64,000 nucleotides of DNA from Sycobia sp. Sy_11 (Eukaryota > Arthropoda > Insecta > Hymenoptera > Epichrysomallidae): positions 2,791,625 through 2,855,624 of the forward strand of contig JACCIC010000064.1 of assembly GCA_018907035.1 (NCBI GenBank), in the 5' to 3' direction. Shown one piece after another: positions 22,770-35,414 of this stretch (positions are counted from its first letter, which is position 1; each line of letters begins with the position of its first letter). The position numbers and the translations under genes were made by a program. The notes below the pieces were generated by a model. The model saw only the letters and a program-made list of their open reading frames with translations, was not told where the DNA came from and did no database searches.

Positions 22770-23640
22770 GGTGTTAGTCTGGTGACTACGGCGGGTCCGG
22801 TAGGACGTCCCAATTCAATGCTTCTCATGTGTCCTTTACGATTTTTGAAAGATGTGGCCTAGCATTGTCATACTGAAAAATGACTTTATCGTGCCTTTTG
22901 GCATATTGTGGACGTTTAATCTTCAATGCTTGGCTGAATTGCATCAGCTGTTCTTGATACCGCTTCCCGGTGACTGTTTATTGTGTTTGAGTAGTTCGCA
23001 ATAGATTACTCCAAACTGATCCCATCAAATGCACAGCATTAACTTTTTGCTATGAATGTTTGGCTTGGCCATAAAAGTAGAGACATGACCGGGCATACAC
23101 ATTATTTCTTACGCTTTGGGTTGTCGTAGTGAGTCCACTTTCGTCTTCTATCACGATTCGATTTAGAAATCCTTTGCGATTTTGCCTTTTGAGCAATTTT
23201 TCGCAAGCGAATAAGCGACTCTCGACGTCTCTTAGCTTCATCTTTATTCCAGTAAAGCTTCTAAATCTGTGTCACCATACACTTCGGGCCTTCCACTGCA
23301 TGTTTTGTCCTTCACGTGAAAATCACCACTTTCAAATTTTTGGAACCACTCCCGACACCTTCTCTCACTCAAATTAACATTACCATATGCTTCTATAAGT
23401 AGCCGATGTGCTTCAGCTGCAGATTACTTCAAATGAAAGAAGTAAATTAACAATTCCCGCAAATGACACTTACTTGGCTCAAAACTTGACATCCTAACAC
23501 GATGAAAAAAAAACTAAGTGATGCGAGCGAAAATATATGCATATACTGTTTCCGGATATCTACATATACTATACGACTTTTTGCAGCTGACAATTTCGAT
23601 GTTATCTTATCGGTGACGTACACCTAATAATTAAGTTTGC
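22770..23640 (-). pseudogene. Mariner remnant, second lineage, 3'-truncated
   Basis: Minus-strand transposase debris: the TTACTTGGCTCAAAACTTGACAT start near 23490, the MKLRDVESRLFACEKLL segment, the catalytic IEDES remnant (Asp-Glu region, near 23130-23160) and the QHDN region near 22880, with multiple stops and deletions. A decayed terminal repeat near 23629 (GGTGACGTACACC) matches the element at 34155-35414. The C-terminal third and left end are missing. Confidence 0.75.
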
Positions 23641-23719
23641 ACAGCAACTATATTTTGCACAGCATACTGCGATAACGTAATTAATTAGGTGTTAGTTATA
23701 ATATTGAAATAATGTTGAA

Positions 23720-24228
23720 TAACAAGTAATTATTGTTTTAAAGATAGGAATCGAACTCTTCATTTTAAATTAAATTTCTTGAGTGAAGTATTGAAATTCT
23801 TAATCCACGTATATAGTCACTTGATGAATCAAATATCTAAATTTTTTTATTCAAAATTTTCAGTTATTGATTGAAGAAAATATTTTCACCCATTTTGTAG
23901 AAAATCTTGAAAAAAATCTAGAAGATATTTAATTAATCCTAGAATTTCCCTGATTTTAAATTTGAAATTATCGGTTCAAGAAAATATTTTTTTAGATAAG
24001 AAAATATTCATTTAATTCTCAATATTTGTATTCTGCTGTCGAGAAAATATAAGCTTTATTTTAGTAACTACTTACTTGGTTAAAGTTTATGCGATTACTT
24101 GGTCAAAGAAAATATTTAATTAGTACATAACAATCACATAAATTTCTTGATTCAGTAATATTTACTTTATATTAGAATTTTTGCAGTATATAATTTTAAT
24201 GAATTATTTCGAAAAATCTATTTTTTAA
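23720..24228. repeat. AT-rich dispersed repeat
   Basis: The first part (23720-23930) is the reverse complement of 1640-1875 and the second (23930-24230) is a direct copy of 3150-3430. The repeat therefore joins blocks that lie in opposite orientations at the left end of the window. A copia LTR starts at its right edge. Confidence 0.6.
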
Positions 24229-24481
24229 TGTTGGAATGAGGATCGGAGAATCGAATGACAACAACATTAACAATAATGAATAATTAAGTTCAAACGAATC
24301 GTAAGCCTTTATTAAAGTAGATACACGTCTGAACTGTACGAGCGGTCAAGACAGAATAACTCGCCGTGAGGAGCGCCTAGAGCGTCCGAATGGCGAGCAT
24401 CAAATGCATACACGCACACCATCTGGATTGCACGTGTATTAGTGCAATAGCAAAGCTACGGGTAAAATGCACATTCCTACA
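24229..24481 (-). mobile_element. Copia-type 3' LTR
   Basis: On the minus strand this 253-bp LTR runs from TGTAGGAATG to CATTCCAACA, near-perfect 10-bp inverted ends. It is preceded by a purine tract (AACGAGAGAGAG) and contains TTTAATAAAGG as a poly(A) signal. It lies 220 bp past the stop of the copia pol remnant, as expected for a 3' LTR. Confidence 0.75.
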
Positions 24482-24702
24482 CTCTCTCTCGTTTTGGTTG
24501 GCGCTTTGTATTGCACATAGATGTAAGTACGTGCAATTCCTTGATCATCCTTCACTATAATAGAATATAATAATAATCTCGATTCTCATTAATTATACAT
24601 CGTTTCAATACTTTTATTTTTTTCCTTTTTTTCCAGGAGTTTATTCCGTATCGCTCCACCTGTCTTCCTCCGCCAAAGGATCTGTCACACACATATATTT
24701 AT

Positions 24703-25535
24703 TTAGTTATTTAGTATTAACCGTGTAAGCCTAATGTGTGCGTCCGTTTTCAGTCCCTTGGTAAGTATATTCGCTAATTGATCCGACGATTGAATGCACT
24801 TTATGTCTACGATATTGTCCCGAACGCATTCTTTAATATAATGTTCTCTCCTATTTATCATATATCTTAATCGGTTGTTGCCGTCTGTTTTCGCGCAGAA
24901 CTGAGCGGCTTGATTATCGTAATATACGCGTAACGGATATAAGTTTATTCTCAAGATTTCTCTAATGGAATTGTGCGCGGGTACTAATTCTTGACACATA
25001 AGGCTCATAGCCACGTACTCCGCTTGACAGGTAGACAAGGCTACGCTGGGTTGTTTTTGAGTTTTACAACCCACAGTGTCCACGTATAACCTAATCAGGT
25101 GTTCACACGTAGTTTCTGCAATCTAATAAGCTGGCATCGGAGAAACCCTCGACTTTATCCCCTAATCCTCTATACATTAAACCCTTATTCACGGTTCTCG
25201 ACAAGTACCCGAATAGTTTTGCAATCATATTCCATTCGTTTTCGGTAGGGTTTACTTGATGTCTGCTTAATACGTTTACGCTGTAGGATATGTCTGGTCG
25301 GGCAGCATTAGCCAGATACAACAGTGATCCGACAATCTCCCGATATCTAGTGTTCGAATTATCGTTTTCCGTCGCGTTATCGTTTTCTCTGTTTTTCCGT
25401 TTTTCATCCGAAATCGCGGCAACGCTTATCGGTATCTTACTAAGTTTTACTTTGTCGAACCGAACTTTTTATCAAAGACGCCCCACGCCCGCCGTACTGA
25501 TGTTCGACAACTGCGCGTTTGCTATAATTGTTTAG
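24703..25535 (-). pseudogene. Ty1/copia pol remnant (RT end and RNase H)
   Basis: The minus strand carries the end of a copia polyprotein. One frame (25535-25103) has the post-RT motif YLANAARPDISYSVNVLSRH. The next (25083-24703) has the RNase H signatures KTQKQPSVALSTCQAEYVA and YYDNQAAQ and ends normally with ILTKGL and a stop. About 20 bases with a frameshift separate them. The gag, protease, integrase and most RT parts are absent; the element is cut at about 25540, where BEL/Pao sequence begins. Not functional. Confidence 0.85.
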
Positions 25536-25559
25536 GCCGGCATCGGTTTATTGATTGTG

Positions 25560-28500
25560 TTTCAACGAGCCGCTGTAAAAGTTGTCGAGAGAAACACCAC
25601 TCCTTTATTCATTTTGGAAGCAAAGGTCTGCAACAAATTGTCCCCTCAACAGATGTAAAATCTCGAGACCCTAGTGACCCGCCTACCCCAAGTGTTAATG
25701 TGCACACTACTAGCGTGTCAATACCTAAGCACGCGGTCATCCTCGCTATGGCGCAGATCAATATAATAGGGCCGGGGGGGGGTACCAAAACTACGGTGCA
25801 GGCTTGATTGGAATAAGGCTCGGAGGGGTCCTTTCTGACGGAGGCGGCTGCACAATTATTAGAGCTTAAAAGAGATCGTGTGAATATTTCCCTGACTGTT
25901 GTGGGAGGTAACACTACCGGGTTTGCCCATACGCGCGTGAATGTTATGCTCCAATCGATAACGTAGCCAACGTTTAGACTTACTGTTGAGGCTCTCGTTC
26001 TGCCAAGTCTTACATCTCAGTTGCCTCTGCGTAACTTAATAGAATTGAATCTTGATCAATTTTCAAAAATGACATTAGCCGACTCGCATTTCTACAGATC
26101 TGAGACTGTTGATCTAATATGAGGAGCCGATGTTTACGGCCAGCTGCTTCGCCCGGGATTATAGCGCTACGAAACACCGCACTTAGTAGCACAAGATACA
26201 GCGGTAGGTTGAATCCTTTCAGGATCCACTGAAAACAATGGGGCACGGCGGGCGGAGCTGCGATCTGCGACGACGCGTCCAATCTTGCCTAGCGCGCCAT
26301 GCAATATACTTCAAAACCAGTTGGAAAAATTTTGGATTCTAGAAGAATTTCCGAATACTGAAATCCGATTAACGCCGGAAGAAGAGAGCTGTGAGAAATG
26401 GTTTCAAGAGACTCATACGCGAGTTGCCCGAGGTACAAGCCGAGACATGGAAAATTGCGCTAGGATCTCTTAAATACATGCATCGCCGTTTTTTGCGTGA
26501 TCCAAAATTAGCACATGAATATCGCCAGTTTATGGCGTTGTATGAGAAGCTTGGTCACATGACGCGGATTTCCGAGACAGAGCGTAGTTCGTCTAATACG
26601 TGGTATCTCCCTCACCACGCAGACGTAATTGAGTCCAAAATACACGTCGTGTTCAACAGCCTCGCGGCCAACACAGGAAAATCATTCGTTGAATGATTTT
26701 TTAATGACTGGTCCTGCTCTTCAGCGTGACTTTTCTTTAATATTATTAAATTGGTGAAGATACCGATACGTTTGTACTGCCGACATTATTAAGATGTTTC
26801 GGAAATTCATGTTACTCCCGAGGATCAAGATCTACAGTGAATAGTGTGATCACCGAGCCTCCAGCATCCACCAGAAGGATACCGTCTATGCACGGTTACT
26901 TATGGAACTGCTTGCGCCCCATTCTTAGCTATCCGCACTTTAAATCAACTGACCCATAATAGGCGAAATCAGTTTCCGCTCGGTGCAAGTTCTTTAGAAA
27001 CGGAGACGTATGTAGATGATACGCTTGCTGGAACCGATGGTCTCTCGACTGCAATTCGTAAACGGAAAGAGCTAGTCGAACTGTTAAAAACAGCCGGTAT
27101 TGATCTCGATAAATGGGCTGCTAATCCCCCTGAGCTCATTCCACAATGCACAGAACGGAATGACACCGCGCCTTCAAAGGATATTGACAGAGATCATTCA
27201 ATAAAAACATTGGGCGTGCATGGGAGCCCTGAACGGGATGAATATAGGTTCAGAAGTCACGGATTGCTGAACATCTCCGAAATAATTACAAAAAGATTTT
27301 TATCATCGAACATCGCACGTTTATTCGACCCCCTAGGCTGGTTTGCTCGAATTATGATCATGGCGAAGATAATTATGAAAGATCTGTGGATCACTAAGTG
27401 CGGTTGGGACTCACCCGTGCCGGATGATATACAAGAACGCTGGAGAAATTACTGTGTGGCACTACAGCATCTTCCAAGTTTATCCATCGATCGGTGGATG
27501 GTGACTTCGGGTGAACAAATGTGTGAAATTCACGGATTTTGTGACGCTTCGTCATGGGCTTTTTGCAGCTTGCGTTTAACTTCGTTTTCGTGATATCGAA
27601 AATTATTTCCACGCCCACTTGTTAGCAGTGAAAACAAAGGTTGCTCCGGTAAAAACCGTCATCATACCCAATTTGGAACTATGTGGGGCAACATTATTAG
27701 TAAAACTTGCATTGCATTTGAAATCTCTCGAATTTTTGAAACAGCTTCCAATAAAATTATGGTTGGACAGCGAAATCGTACTTAAGTTGTTAAAAAGCAT
27801 CCTTGTTATTGGAAGACGTTCGTCGCGAATCGGGTATCATAAATACAGACGCAGCTACCAAACGCAACATGGAAGGATGTTTGAACGAAGGAAAATCCTG
27901 CAGATGTAGCCACGCGAGGAGCCCATCCTATAGATCTCCACGAGTTGAACCTATGGTGGTACGGCCCTGCATGGCTTTCTCAAGACTCCGAGCAATGGCC
28001 TCAAGTGCCACTGAGAGCTCAAGTCTACCACGCTGAAGCACACTTGACTGAGCCGGAAATTATATGCCGCTCTTCGACTTTCACGAAACTAGTGAGAGTT
28101 GTTGCTTATTGCCTGCGCCCTTTAAACAACTTACGCAGACGCAAAAGTCAACTAAATTCACTCCTCGGCTATCTTACTGAATCGGAATTAACTTCTGCGC
28201 ATTTATGCGTAATACGCGTGGCACAAGCATATTCATTTGCGGAGGAAATTCAACTATTAAACGCGGGAAAATGTTTACCGAAGGATAATGCACTCGGAAA
28301 GCTCAATCCATGTATGAGTAACGATGGTATTTTACGCGTCGGCGGCCGGCTTTCAAACTCTAAGCTTTCGTACAATCAAAAGCACCCACCGATTTTATCA
28401 CCGCATTCAAATCTAAGCATCTTAATAGTAAGATATGTACATAGGCTTGCTCTGCAAGGTGGCATCACACTAGCACTCAATATTTTAATGCAACATGCAT

Positions 28501-29452
28501 GGATAATACGCGTCAAATCACTGGTTAAGAGTGTTATACGCAAGTGCATGAGATGTCAACGCATTAAGCCGCGCTTAGCACAAAAAATAATGGGTGACTT
28601 ACCTGCGGCGCGAGTAACCCCTGGACGACCCTTTACGACCTCGGGTGTAGATTATGCCGGCCCGTTCCAAATTAGGACTACGAAAGGGCGGGGCTATCGT
28701 AGCTACAAGGGCTATATTGTGCTCTTTCTTTGTTTTGCAACTAAAGCAATACACCTCGAGTTAGTGAGTGATTTGACGACCTCTTCATTTATAGCAGCGT
28801 TTCGAAAGTTTATTAGCAGAAGAGGAATTTGTAGACATCTTTACAGTGATAATTCCATGACCTTCAGAGGAGCAGATACTGAATTACAGTCGATGTTCAC
28901 CTCTGCTTCAACGTTTTATGAAAGTGTAGCAGCTTCCCTCGCAAAGACGGCACGACCTGATCGTTCATTCCCTCGGCTACACCACATTACGGAGGGCTGT
29001 GGGAAGCAGGTGTAAAGTCGACGAAGCACCACTTAAGGAGGGCTTTCGGGAAGCATTACTTAACCTTTGAAGAATTCAGTACGGTTTTAACAGAGATTGA
29101 AGCGGGTCTGAATTCTCGGCCCCTATGCCTGATGAGTGCAGACGTTGAGGATTTGAATATTTTAACTCCTTCGCATTTTCTCATAGGAGAAACGCCAGGC
29201 TTGTTTCCGGATGAGGAGCCGCCAGCGGTTCCAGAGAATCGGCTAAGTCGATTTCAGCTCATGCAGAGAATACACACGCAATTTGGGAGAAGATGCTCGG
29301 ATGAATATCTTCAATATTTACAAGTGAAATGGCGACAGCCGACGCAGAATTTCACTGTTGGTACACTCGTTGCCCTTAGACATGATCGTTATCCACCCTC
29401 AAAGTGGCATTTGGGACGGATTCTAGAAACTCATTCTGGATCCGACACGTAA
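25560..29452 (+). pseudogene. BEL/Pao gag-pol pseudogene
   Basis: Successive fragments in BEL/Pao order are recognisable in all three frames: an aspartyl-protease-type region ending near 26250 (GADVYGQLLRPGL), RT entry at 26285-26696 (LTPEEESCEKWFQETH), the RT active site TYVDDTLAGTDG near 27010, RNase H near 27530 (IHGFCDASSWAF), an H2C2 zinc region and integrase core in the longest frame (27945-29015, with GVDYAGPF and SDNSMTF), and the C-terminal DUF5641-type region at 29132-29452 (FLIGETPGLFP, KWHLGRIL). At least ten stops and frameshifts break it. SDNGT is changed to SDNSM in the integrase. Confidence 0.88.
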
Positions 29453-29605
29453 AAACAGCGTCCAATATCTTCCGAAATCACATTTCGTGTTTATGTCCAT
29501 GAATTGCAAATTCTGAACATGATAATACAAGCATATCTAAAAGATAGAACTAGCTGCGTTTAAGCGTCCATGTTTATGTTCGTCCACAGACGAAGGCGGG
29601 CGGGA

Positions 29606-30694
29606 TGTTTAAAACTATACAACTTCGACCGCAAAAGCTTAAATATTCTCTTGCCGATATATTTGTATATATAGAAAGTGAAATACCGTAATCATTAAAA
29701 GGTATAAAAGGATAATTTTAAGTATAATCGTAAACAAAAAATCGGAAACTGTCGATCGAAGACGCGACGCTCCTTCGACCGCGACGTAAACCCAAATGGG
29801 TCTAGTGGCGGCCAAATGATTCAGCCGTGATCAAATAAGACGGTCACGTATTGGGGCATCTGGGGAACGTCCAGTAGATTTCTGCGCTGCGGCTGAAATC
29901 TAGTGCTATAAATTAGCAAAATGTATAGGGACGATTGGAAGGCGGGTCCTAGCTGAGTTTCTATACTGCCGCGTGTAAGCCTCTACCCCCCCCCTCCCCC
30001 CAACAATACGGTCAGACATTTCGGCGGACGAGTGTTCCGGCGAGACTTCATTTCGCTTTCAGCGTTCAGATCGGAAACTTCGATTTTACCGTGTATTGTT
30101 CATGTAATTTCTTTATCGGAATACCTGCGTCTATTTGGCTCGTTCGCAATTAAACTGTTCACATATAAATCGTCCGCGCGTAAAGGACTATTGCCACGTG
30201 TGTTGTGCGTAATCGAGTCCCGACGCTTGTGGACTTGGCGTTCAGGCCTTGTGGAGATTGAGCTGTACGCACATCTCTGAGGAGCTTCTTAAGCGGCTTT
30301 TTAGCCGAGTTGCTGTCGTGCGTGACGAGAGCTGCTCTCGTGCCCGAGACGTCGGGGCCACGACGCAGCATTGGAGGTAACACAGAAGCTTCTTCCACCT
30401 TATACCTCACCTCGGCATTACCACCAATAAAGGGATTTTGGTAAGACAACTCTCGCAAATCGTAAAGGTGACTTTTTGCTTGTTAAAACGCGGTTATTAT
30501 AGAAAAGCTTGTTTTATCATTAATTTTTGTAATATGTTTGTATTTTATCTATAATCTTAGAATTGTGAATAAATCGCGGGCTTTTTCCTCCACTCATTGA
30601 GTTGAGGTTTTTATGCCATTCAAATATTTAATAAATTACTATAATCATAGACTCTATTGTTATTCTTGTATTACTCACGTATTTCCCTTTAACA
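29606..30694 (+). mobile_element. Probable 3' LTR of the decayed BEL/Pao element
   Basis: A purine-rich tract (CGAAGGCGGGCGGGA) precedes TGTTTAAAAC at 29606, and a matching end TTTAACA lies at 30688-30694, giving TGTT(T)AAA inverted tips. GAATAAATCGCGGGC near 30568 is a plausible poly(A) signal. No 5' LTR is present to confirm the boundaries. The ORFs here are not convincing genes. Confidence 0.5.
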
Positions 30695-30732
30695 CGCATT
30701 ATAATTATTCTTATTATCATTCTTAGTATTAT

Positions 30733-30743
30733 CATCATCATCA

Positions 30744-30776
<33 letters not shown>
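30733..30776. repeat. (ATT)n/(ATC)n microsatellite
   Basis: A trinucleotide run directly before the LINE fragment; a shorter ATT run (31351-31371) follows the LINE end. Confidence 0.9.
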
Positions 30777-30777
<1 letters not shown>

Positions 30778-30778
30778 C

Positions 30779-31371
30779 TGGGAGAGGGATTCGTTCCGAT
30801 GGACGGCTCGACTGATCAGTCAGTTAAAGCCATGGTTACAGAGGTCGCATGGAGTGGTTAATTACCATCTCACGCAGCTCTTATCGGGGCACGTTCGGTT
30901 TCGGCCCTATCTCCAGAAGATGTGCCCACTATTGCGCTCCCCGAGACGATGCGCTTCACACGTTTTTTCAGTGCGAGGTGTTTCGCCTCGAAAGGGGGTA
31001 CCTCTGGAAAGATGTAGGGCCTTGTGGACCTGAAAATATCGTCCGGCTGATGCTGGAGAGCCCGGAGAAGTGGTCCAGGATTTGCAATTTTTGCAAGGCG
31101 AGTAGGATGGCGCAGCCCAGAAGTAATGTCCTCATAGACGGTTCCTGGGCTGCATTTACGCCATCATGAGGAGGTCTCCTCGGTGCACGCCTGCTGACCC
31201 CGACTCGTAGCTCTTTTCAGTGCTATGGGAAGCAGTCGAGGGGAATGCACTGAAGAGGTAGTTTTTTAGTGGGTATGCCCTCACAGGTGAGTCCTACATA
31301 CCCGGGGACCGGTCCCCGAGATCCATAAAGGATTTTTCTTCTCCTCAAAAAAATTATTATTATTATTATTA
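30779..31371 (+). mobile_element. LINE 3' end (jockey/R1 group-like)
   Basis: A 5'-truncated non-LTR element. It has the end of the ORF2 reading frame, then about 190 bp of 3' UTR with two stems: GGTATG...CATACC near 31270-31302, and the palindrome GGGGACCGGTCCCC near 31304-31317. It ends CATAAAGGATTTTTCTTCTCCTC and an A-rich/ATT tail. ATT repeats on both sides look like the target or slippage-derived tails. Confidence 0.7.
30820..31169 (+). pseudogene. LINE ORF2 C-terminus
   Basis: The frame from 30849 carries the zinc-knuckle-like tail of non-LTR reverse transcriptases: C-x2-Y-C then APRDDALHTFFQCEVF with Trp-rich and Arg-rich sequence after it, ending at SWAAFTPS. A frameshift at about 30890-30910 separates it from the preceding segment (HGVVNYHLTQLLSGH in another frame). 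The endonuclease and RT domains are missing through 5' truncation. Confidence 0.75.
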
Positions 31372-31488
31372 TTCTGGTTTTGTTATATTAAGGTTCCTAT
31401 TATACTTATTTCCATATTCTGATTATTAGTTAATTATAACTTATTTTAATGGTGGTTCTCATGAACTGGTCATTTATGTAACAGATAT

Positions 31489-31690
31489 CTTTCTGAATGC
31501 CTGGTACAAAGTTTTTGAAAATATTCTTCTTTTTCCAACTTACTTTTTAAAGTATTATAAATCTCTTCAGCGGTATCCCGCGCTCCCAGATGTATTAAAT
31601 TAACACAATTAAAAGTTGCGATCCAAGTCCACGTTGTGAACCGCATTGGCGTATTTTCAACAAAATTAACGCACGTTTTATTATTTCAAC
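31489..31690 (-). pseudogene. Unrecognised ORF fragment, possibly of the Polinton-type element
   Basis: About 62 open codons on the minus strand without a Met near the start. The composition looks protein-like (MRFTTWTWIATFNCVNLIHL, then a charged Leu/Lys/Glu helix). I do not recognise the family. It lies upstream of, and on the same strand as, the fragment at 32180-32664, so it may be part of the same invading element. 31700-32180 has no supportable gene. Confidence 0.3.
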
Positions 31691-32179
31691 GCGGTGCGAT
31701 TTTAACAATTTAAAATTAAAGTATCGAAGATATAGCTAGTTAAAGCACAGGTTTAAAACTGATGGTAGATGCTGCAGTTAAATTATCTCATGGTGCTAGA
31801 CCTACATTTACAGTCAGAAAATTTATTCACAGTTTTCTCTTTTTTCCGAATTCATTGCCCTTCTCCATTTCCTACGCACTTGCCTAGGTCGTGTAGGTAT
31901 CCATACGCAAGGCCCCCTGCTGCTTACACCAGAGTCAGTCTGGAGTTTCCCTGCTGTTTACATTAGAGCTAGTTCGAGCCGTAGAGGAAGACGTTCCCAA
32001 TACCGCTTGCTGTATTTCATAGGCAAGTACAGAAATAGAAGATTTTTCTACGCAAGGCAGGCAGCTCAGTCGAAACTCTGTTTCGAAAACATTACAACAT
32101 CAATGAAAAGTTTTTTCTCTATAGATGAATTTTACTTGTATTACGTACACATTAAAAATAAAGCTGTTTCACCAATTTC

Positions 32180-32664
32180 TTGCAGCCTTCGATGACGATT
32201 TTCGAGTAGCCAAGATTTTAGTAAATATGCTTTCTGTACTACGCATACAGGCCTAAAGCATAATGTATGATGACTGGAGTACTTATTGCCTGAAGCTTGT
32301 AATCCCATAATGGACCGCACTTTAACTCCTAAAGATTTTTAATATTGTTTGAAAATTTTTGCAGGTATATTTTCTTTTGAAGACCTTTCATATAGATCGT
32401 TCGAGCATTTTTTAAACAATTACCAATTATTTTTTCAATTTCTTCATATGATATATTACCGAAACTTCGTGGTAACTCGTGATAATTACGTTCTAACCAT
32501 TGATTCTCACTCTTTTCCTTCTCAGACAGTCTACTTCATTTTTTCGGTGCTTGAAACAAATAAACTATAGGTGCATCGTCTTCAAGAGTAATTATTGCAA
32601 CTTCTTTTAAAATAAATTCATTCAAAGAGTTTTTTAAGCCTTGCGCGTCTACAATGTACATCAT
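32180..32664 (-). pseudogene. Polinton-associated protein of unknown function, broken
   Basis: Reading the minus strand from an ATG at 32664, about 110 codons are open except for two stops (near 32540 and 32328), followed by a frameshift near 32240. Recognisable stretches are MMYIVDAQGLKNSLNEFILK, NQWLERNYHELP and ARTIYMKGLQKKIYLQ, then a Cys/His-bearing tail. From memory, similar proteins accompany the polymerase gene in insect Polinton/adintovirus-type elements; its function is not known to me. It faces away from the polymerase gene at 33205, leaving a ~540-bp divergent spacer. Confidence 0.5.
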
Positions 32665-34154
32665 TATGAGTAAGAATGATTTTTTTTTAGTTTTCAATTT
32701 CTTTTATAGCTAAATAAACATCCCCACTATTCTCTTTTTATTGCATATGCAATTGTTATATTTAATATTGCTCATTATTTGCAATATTGCTTTTCAGTGA
32801 TTTTTATTCAGTTAAGCTTTTCATTTAAAGCAAGAGATATACATTTTACTTGAAAAGTGAAAGGATATTTTCCAGCACATGTTAGACATGATGTTATATC
32901 AAGGTTTACTTCAATATAAAAGTCACTGTAACAAACACAATTTTGAGACTTCTCTAGTTATACAAGTAAGACGAAGCATCAAGTTTACACAATATAGATT
33001 TGAATCTTAAACTATTCACATCTTTATATATTAATAGCTTGTCGTGATTAGCTTTTTTGTACTTTATACAAGTTACTGATATTTATAGAAAATAAATTAT
33101 AGTGAAATAATTTATTTTAAACGTGTATTGTTTCAATGATATTAAATTATCTTGTCTTGTAAGTGTATTGTTAAGCATTATGGCGTTAATAAAATATTAT
33201 CAGGATGTCATTCAGCTGTTCCAAGAATTCTATTGCATCTAAAAATATGGCTGCTAGTGATGATATCATTCGATGGATGGATCATGCGTCTGCAGCAATC
33301 ATATCGATAAACCGTGTCATAAAAAATACTAGAATCACGTCTGAGAAACGATGTAATCTGACACTTGCAAATCATTTTCAAAGCATTTTTTGTAAATCAA
33401 ATAGTTATACTAAAAAAGGAGGTGGCTTAGCGCAAAAGGAGGACGACAGGGTAACTTGGAGTGATATTGAATCTGCTTTCAACAATTGTATAAAATCTGG
33501 ACTTGTAACGAATATCAAGCATCAAGATATTCATACATTTTTAGATGGTGTATTTAAATTGGTTGAACAGAAAATGAAATTATCTTTACAAAATCATGCA
33601 GCTATCAAAATTAATACAGTGCTCTCTGCAGAATATATGGTATCTAAAAATTCAGAGCACATAGTAGAAATAAAGCATTTTAATACAAAAAATTCTGAAA
33701 TATTTTGTATTACGAATTTAAAAGAATGGTTTGCAACGCATGTTAAAGAGCCCATTCAACGTGGTATGGATGAATTTCAAGAGAGAGATACTGGTTGTTC
33801 GTTGCATTCTATACTAAGTTTAGCTATCAATATGATATAAATTTAATCCTATAAAAGGTAGCTTATATATTGCACTACTTGCAGCAATGGAACAAAGACA
33901 TGCACGGTTACTATAAAAAATAATGATAATCAATGCTTTAAATGGGTAGTATTATCAGCTTTATATCCAGCTAAAGTAAATGTTAACCGACTTTCCACAT
34001 ATAAGCAGTATGAAAATGTTCTTAATTTTAAAGATATTGAATTTCCAGTCAAGACAAAAAATATAGTTAAATTTGAAAAATATAATCCTAATACTTCAAT
34101 TAATTGATATATGTTGAAAAAGAAAAAAAATGTCTTTTATGTATCTCCATGCTA

Positions 34155-35414
34155 TTGGGTGTACAAATAAGTTTCTGCCATTTTTTTATAACGAAATAAG
34201 AATTTATTGTAAAAAAATGGTACAAATAATGTCATTCAAAATATTGCCCATCACTTTCTACTACTTTTGACCATATTTCGGTCAGCAAGTGGATATCCCG
34301 TCTAAAAAATTGCTCGTCTTTTGAGGCGATCCACAAATCGACCCATTTCTTCAATTCCTCGTAAGAAGTGAATTGCTGCTCAGCCAGACCATGAGTCATC
34401 GACTGGAATAGGTGGTAGTCTGAAGGAGCAATGTCTAGTGAATACGGCGGGTGGGGTAGGACGTCCCAATTCAGTGCTTCTAACGCTTCCTTTAGGATTT
34501 TTGCATCATGTGGCCCAGCGTTGTCATGCTGAAAAATGACTTTATCGTGCCTTTTGGTATATTGTGGACACTTAATCTTCAATGCTCGGCTCAATTGCAT
34601 CAGCTGTTGTTAGTAACGTTCCCCGGTGACCGTTTGATTGTGTTGGAGTAATTCGTAATAGATTATTCTAAGCTAATCCCACCAAATGCACAGCATTAGC
34701 TTTTTACCATGAATATTTGGCTCGGCCATTGAAGTAGAGGCATGTCCAAGCTTACCCAATGACTTCCAACGTTTTGGATTGTTGTAGTGAATCCACTTTT
34801 CCTCTCCCGCCATGATTCGATGTAGAAATCATTTGCGATTTTTCCTTTTAAGCAATGGTTCGCAAGCGAATAAGCGAAGCTCGACGTCTTTAGCTTCAGT
34901 TCGTAAGGAACCGAATTTCCTTGCTTCTGGACAATATTCAGGGTTTTGAGACGTTGTAAAATAGCTTGTGCAAGTTCTTTTTGCGTTTGGCACAGATCAT
35001 CCTCCAGTAAAGCTTCCAAATCTGTGTCACCATACACTTGGGGCCTTCCACTGCGTTTTTTTCGTCCACGTCAAAATCACCACTTTCAAATTTTTGGAAC
35101 CACTCTCGATAATTTCTCTCACTCAACTTAACATCACCATATGCTTCTATGAGTAGCAATGTGCTTCGGCTGCACTTTACTTCAAATGAAAGAAGTAAAT
35201 TAACAATTCCCGCAAATGACGCTTACTTGGTTCAAAACTTGACATCTTACGATGAAAACTCAGTGCTGCTAGCAAAAAGTCAGAGGTATTAAAAGGCTAT
35301 ATTGTTTCCAGATGTCAACATATTCTATACGACTTTTTACAGCTGACAATTTCGATATTATCTTATTAGTGGTACCATCTTTTCAAAACGGTGATAACTT
35401 ATTTGTACACCTTA
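34155..35414 (-). mobile_element. Decayed mariner inside the polymerase gene
   Basis: The ends are inverted repeats: left TTGGGTGTACAAATAAGTT and right (reverse) TAAGGTGTACAAATAAGTT, flanked by TA at 34153-34154 and 35415-35416. Length 1260 bp. It belongs to the same lineage as the fragment at 22.8-23.6 kb, and its protein is clearly diverged from the intact mariner at 19.0 kb. Confidence 0.85.
34232..35249 (-). pseudogene. Mariner transposase pseudogene
   Basis: Three frames cover most of the protein. The last (34600-34232) has FQHDNAGPH and PPYSLDIAPSDYHLFQSM, keeping the second and third catalytic Asp, and ends at VESDGQYFE. The middle (35037-34696) has the helix-turn-helix remnant, the linker SVPYELKL and a frameshifted catalytic region. 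The first lies at 35249-34938 (WFQKFESGDFDVDEKN). Frameshifts near 34610-34690 and 34890-35000 and several stops make it inactive. Confidence 0.85.
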
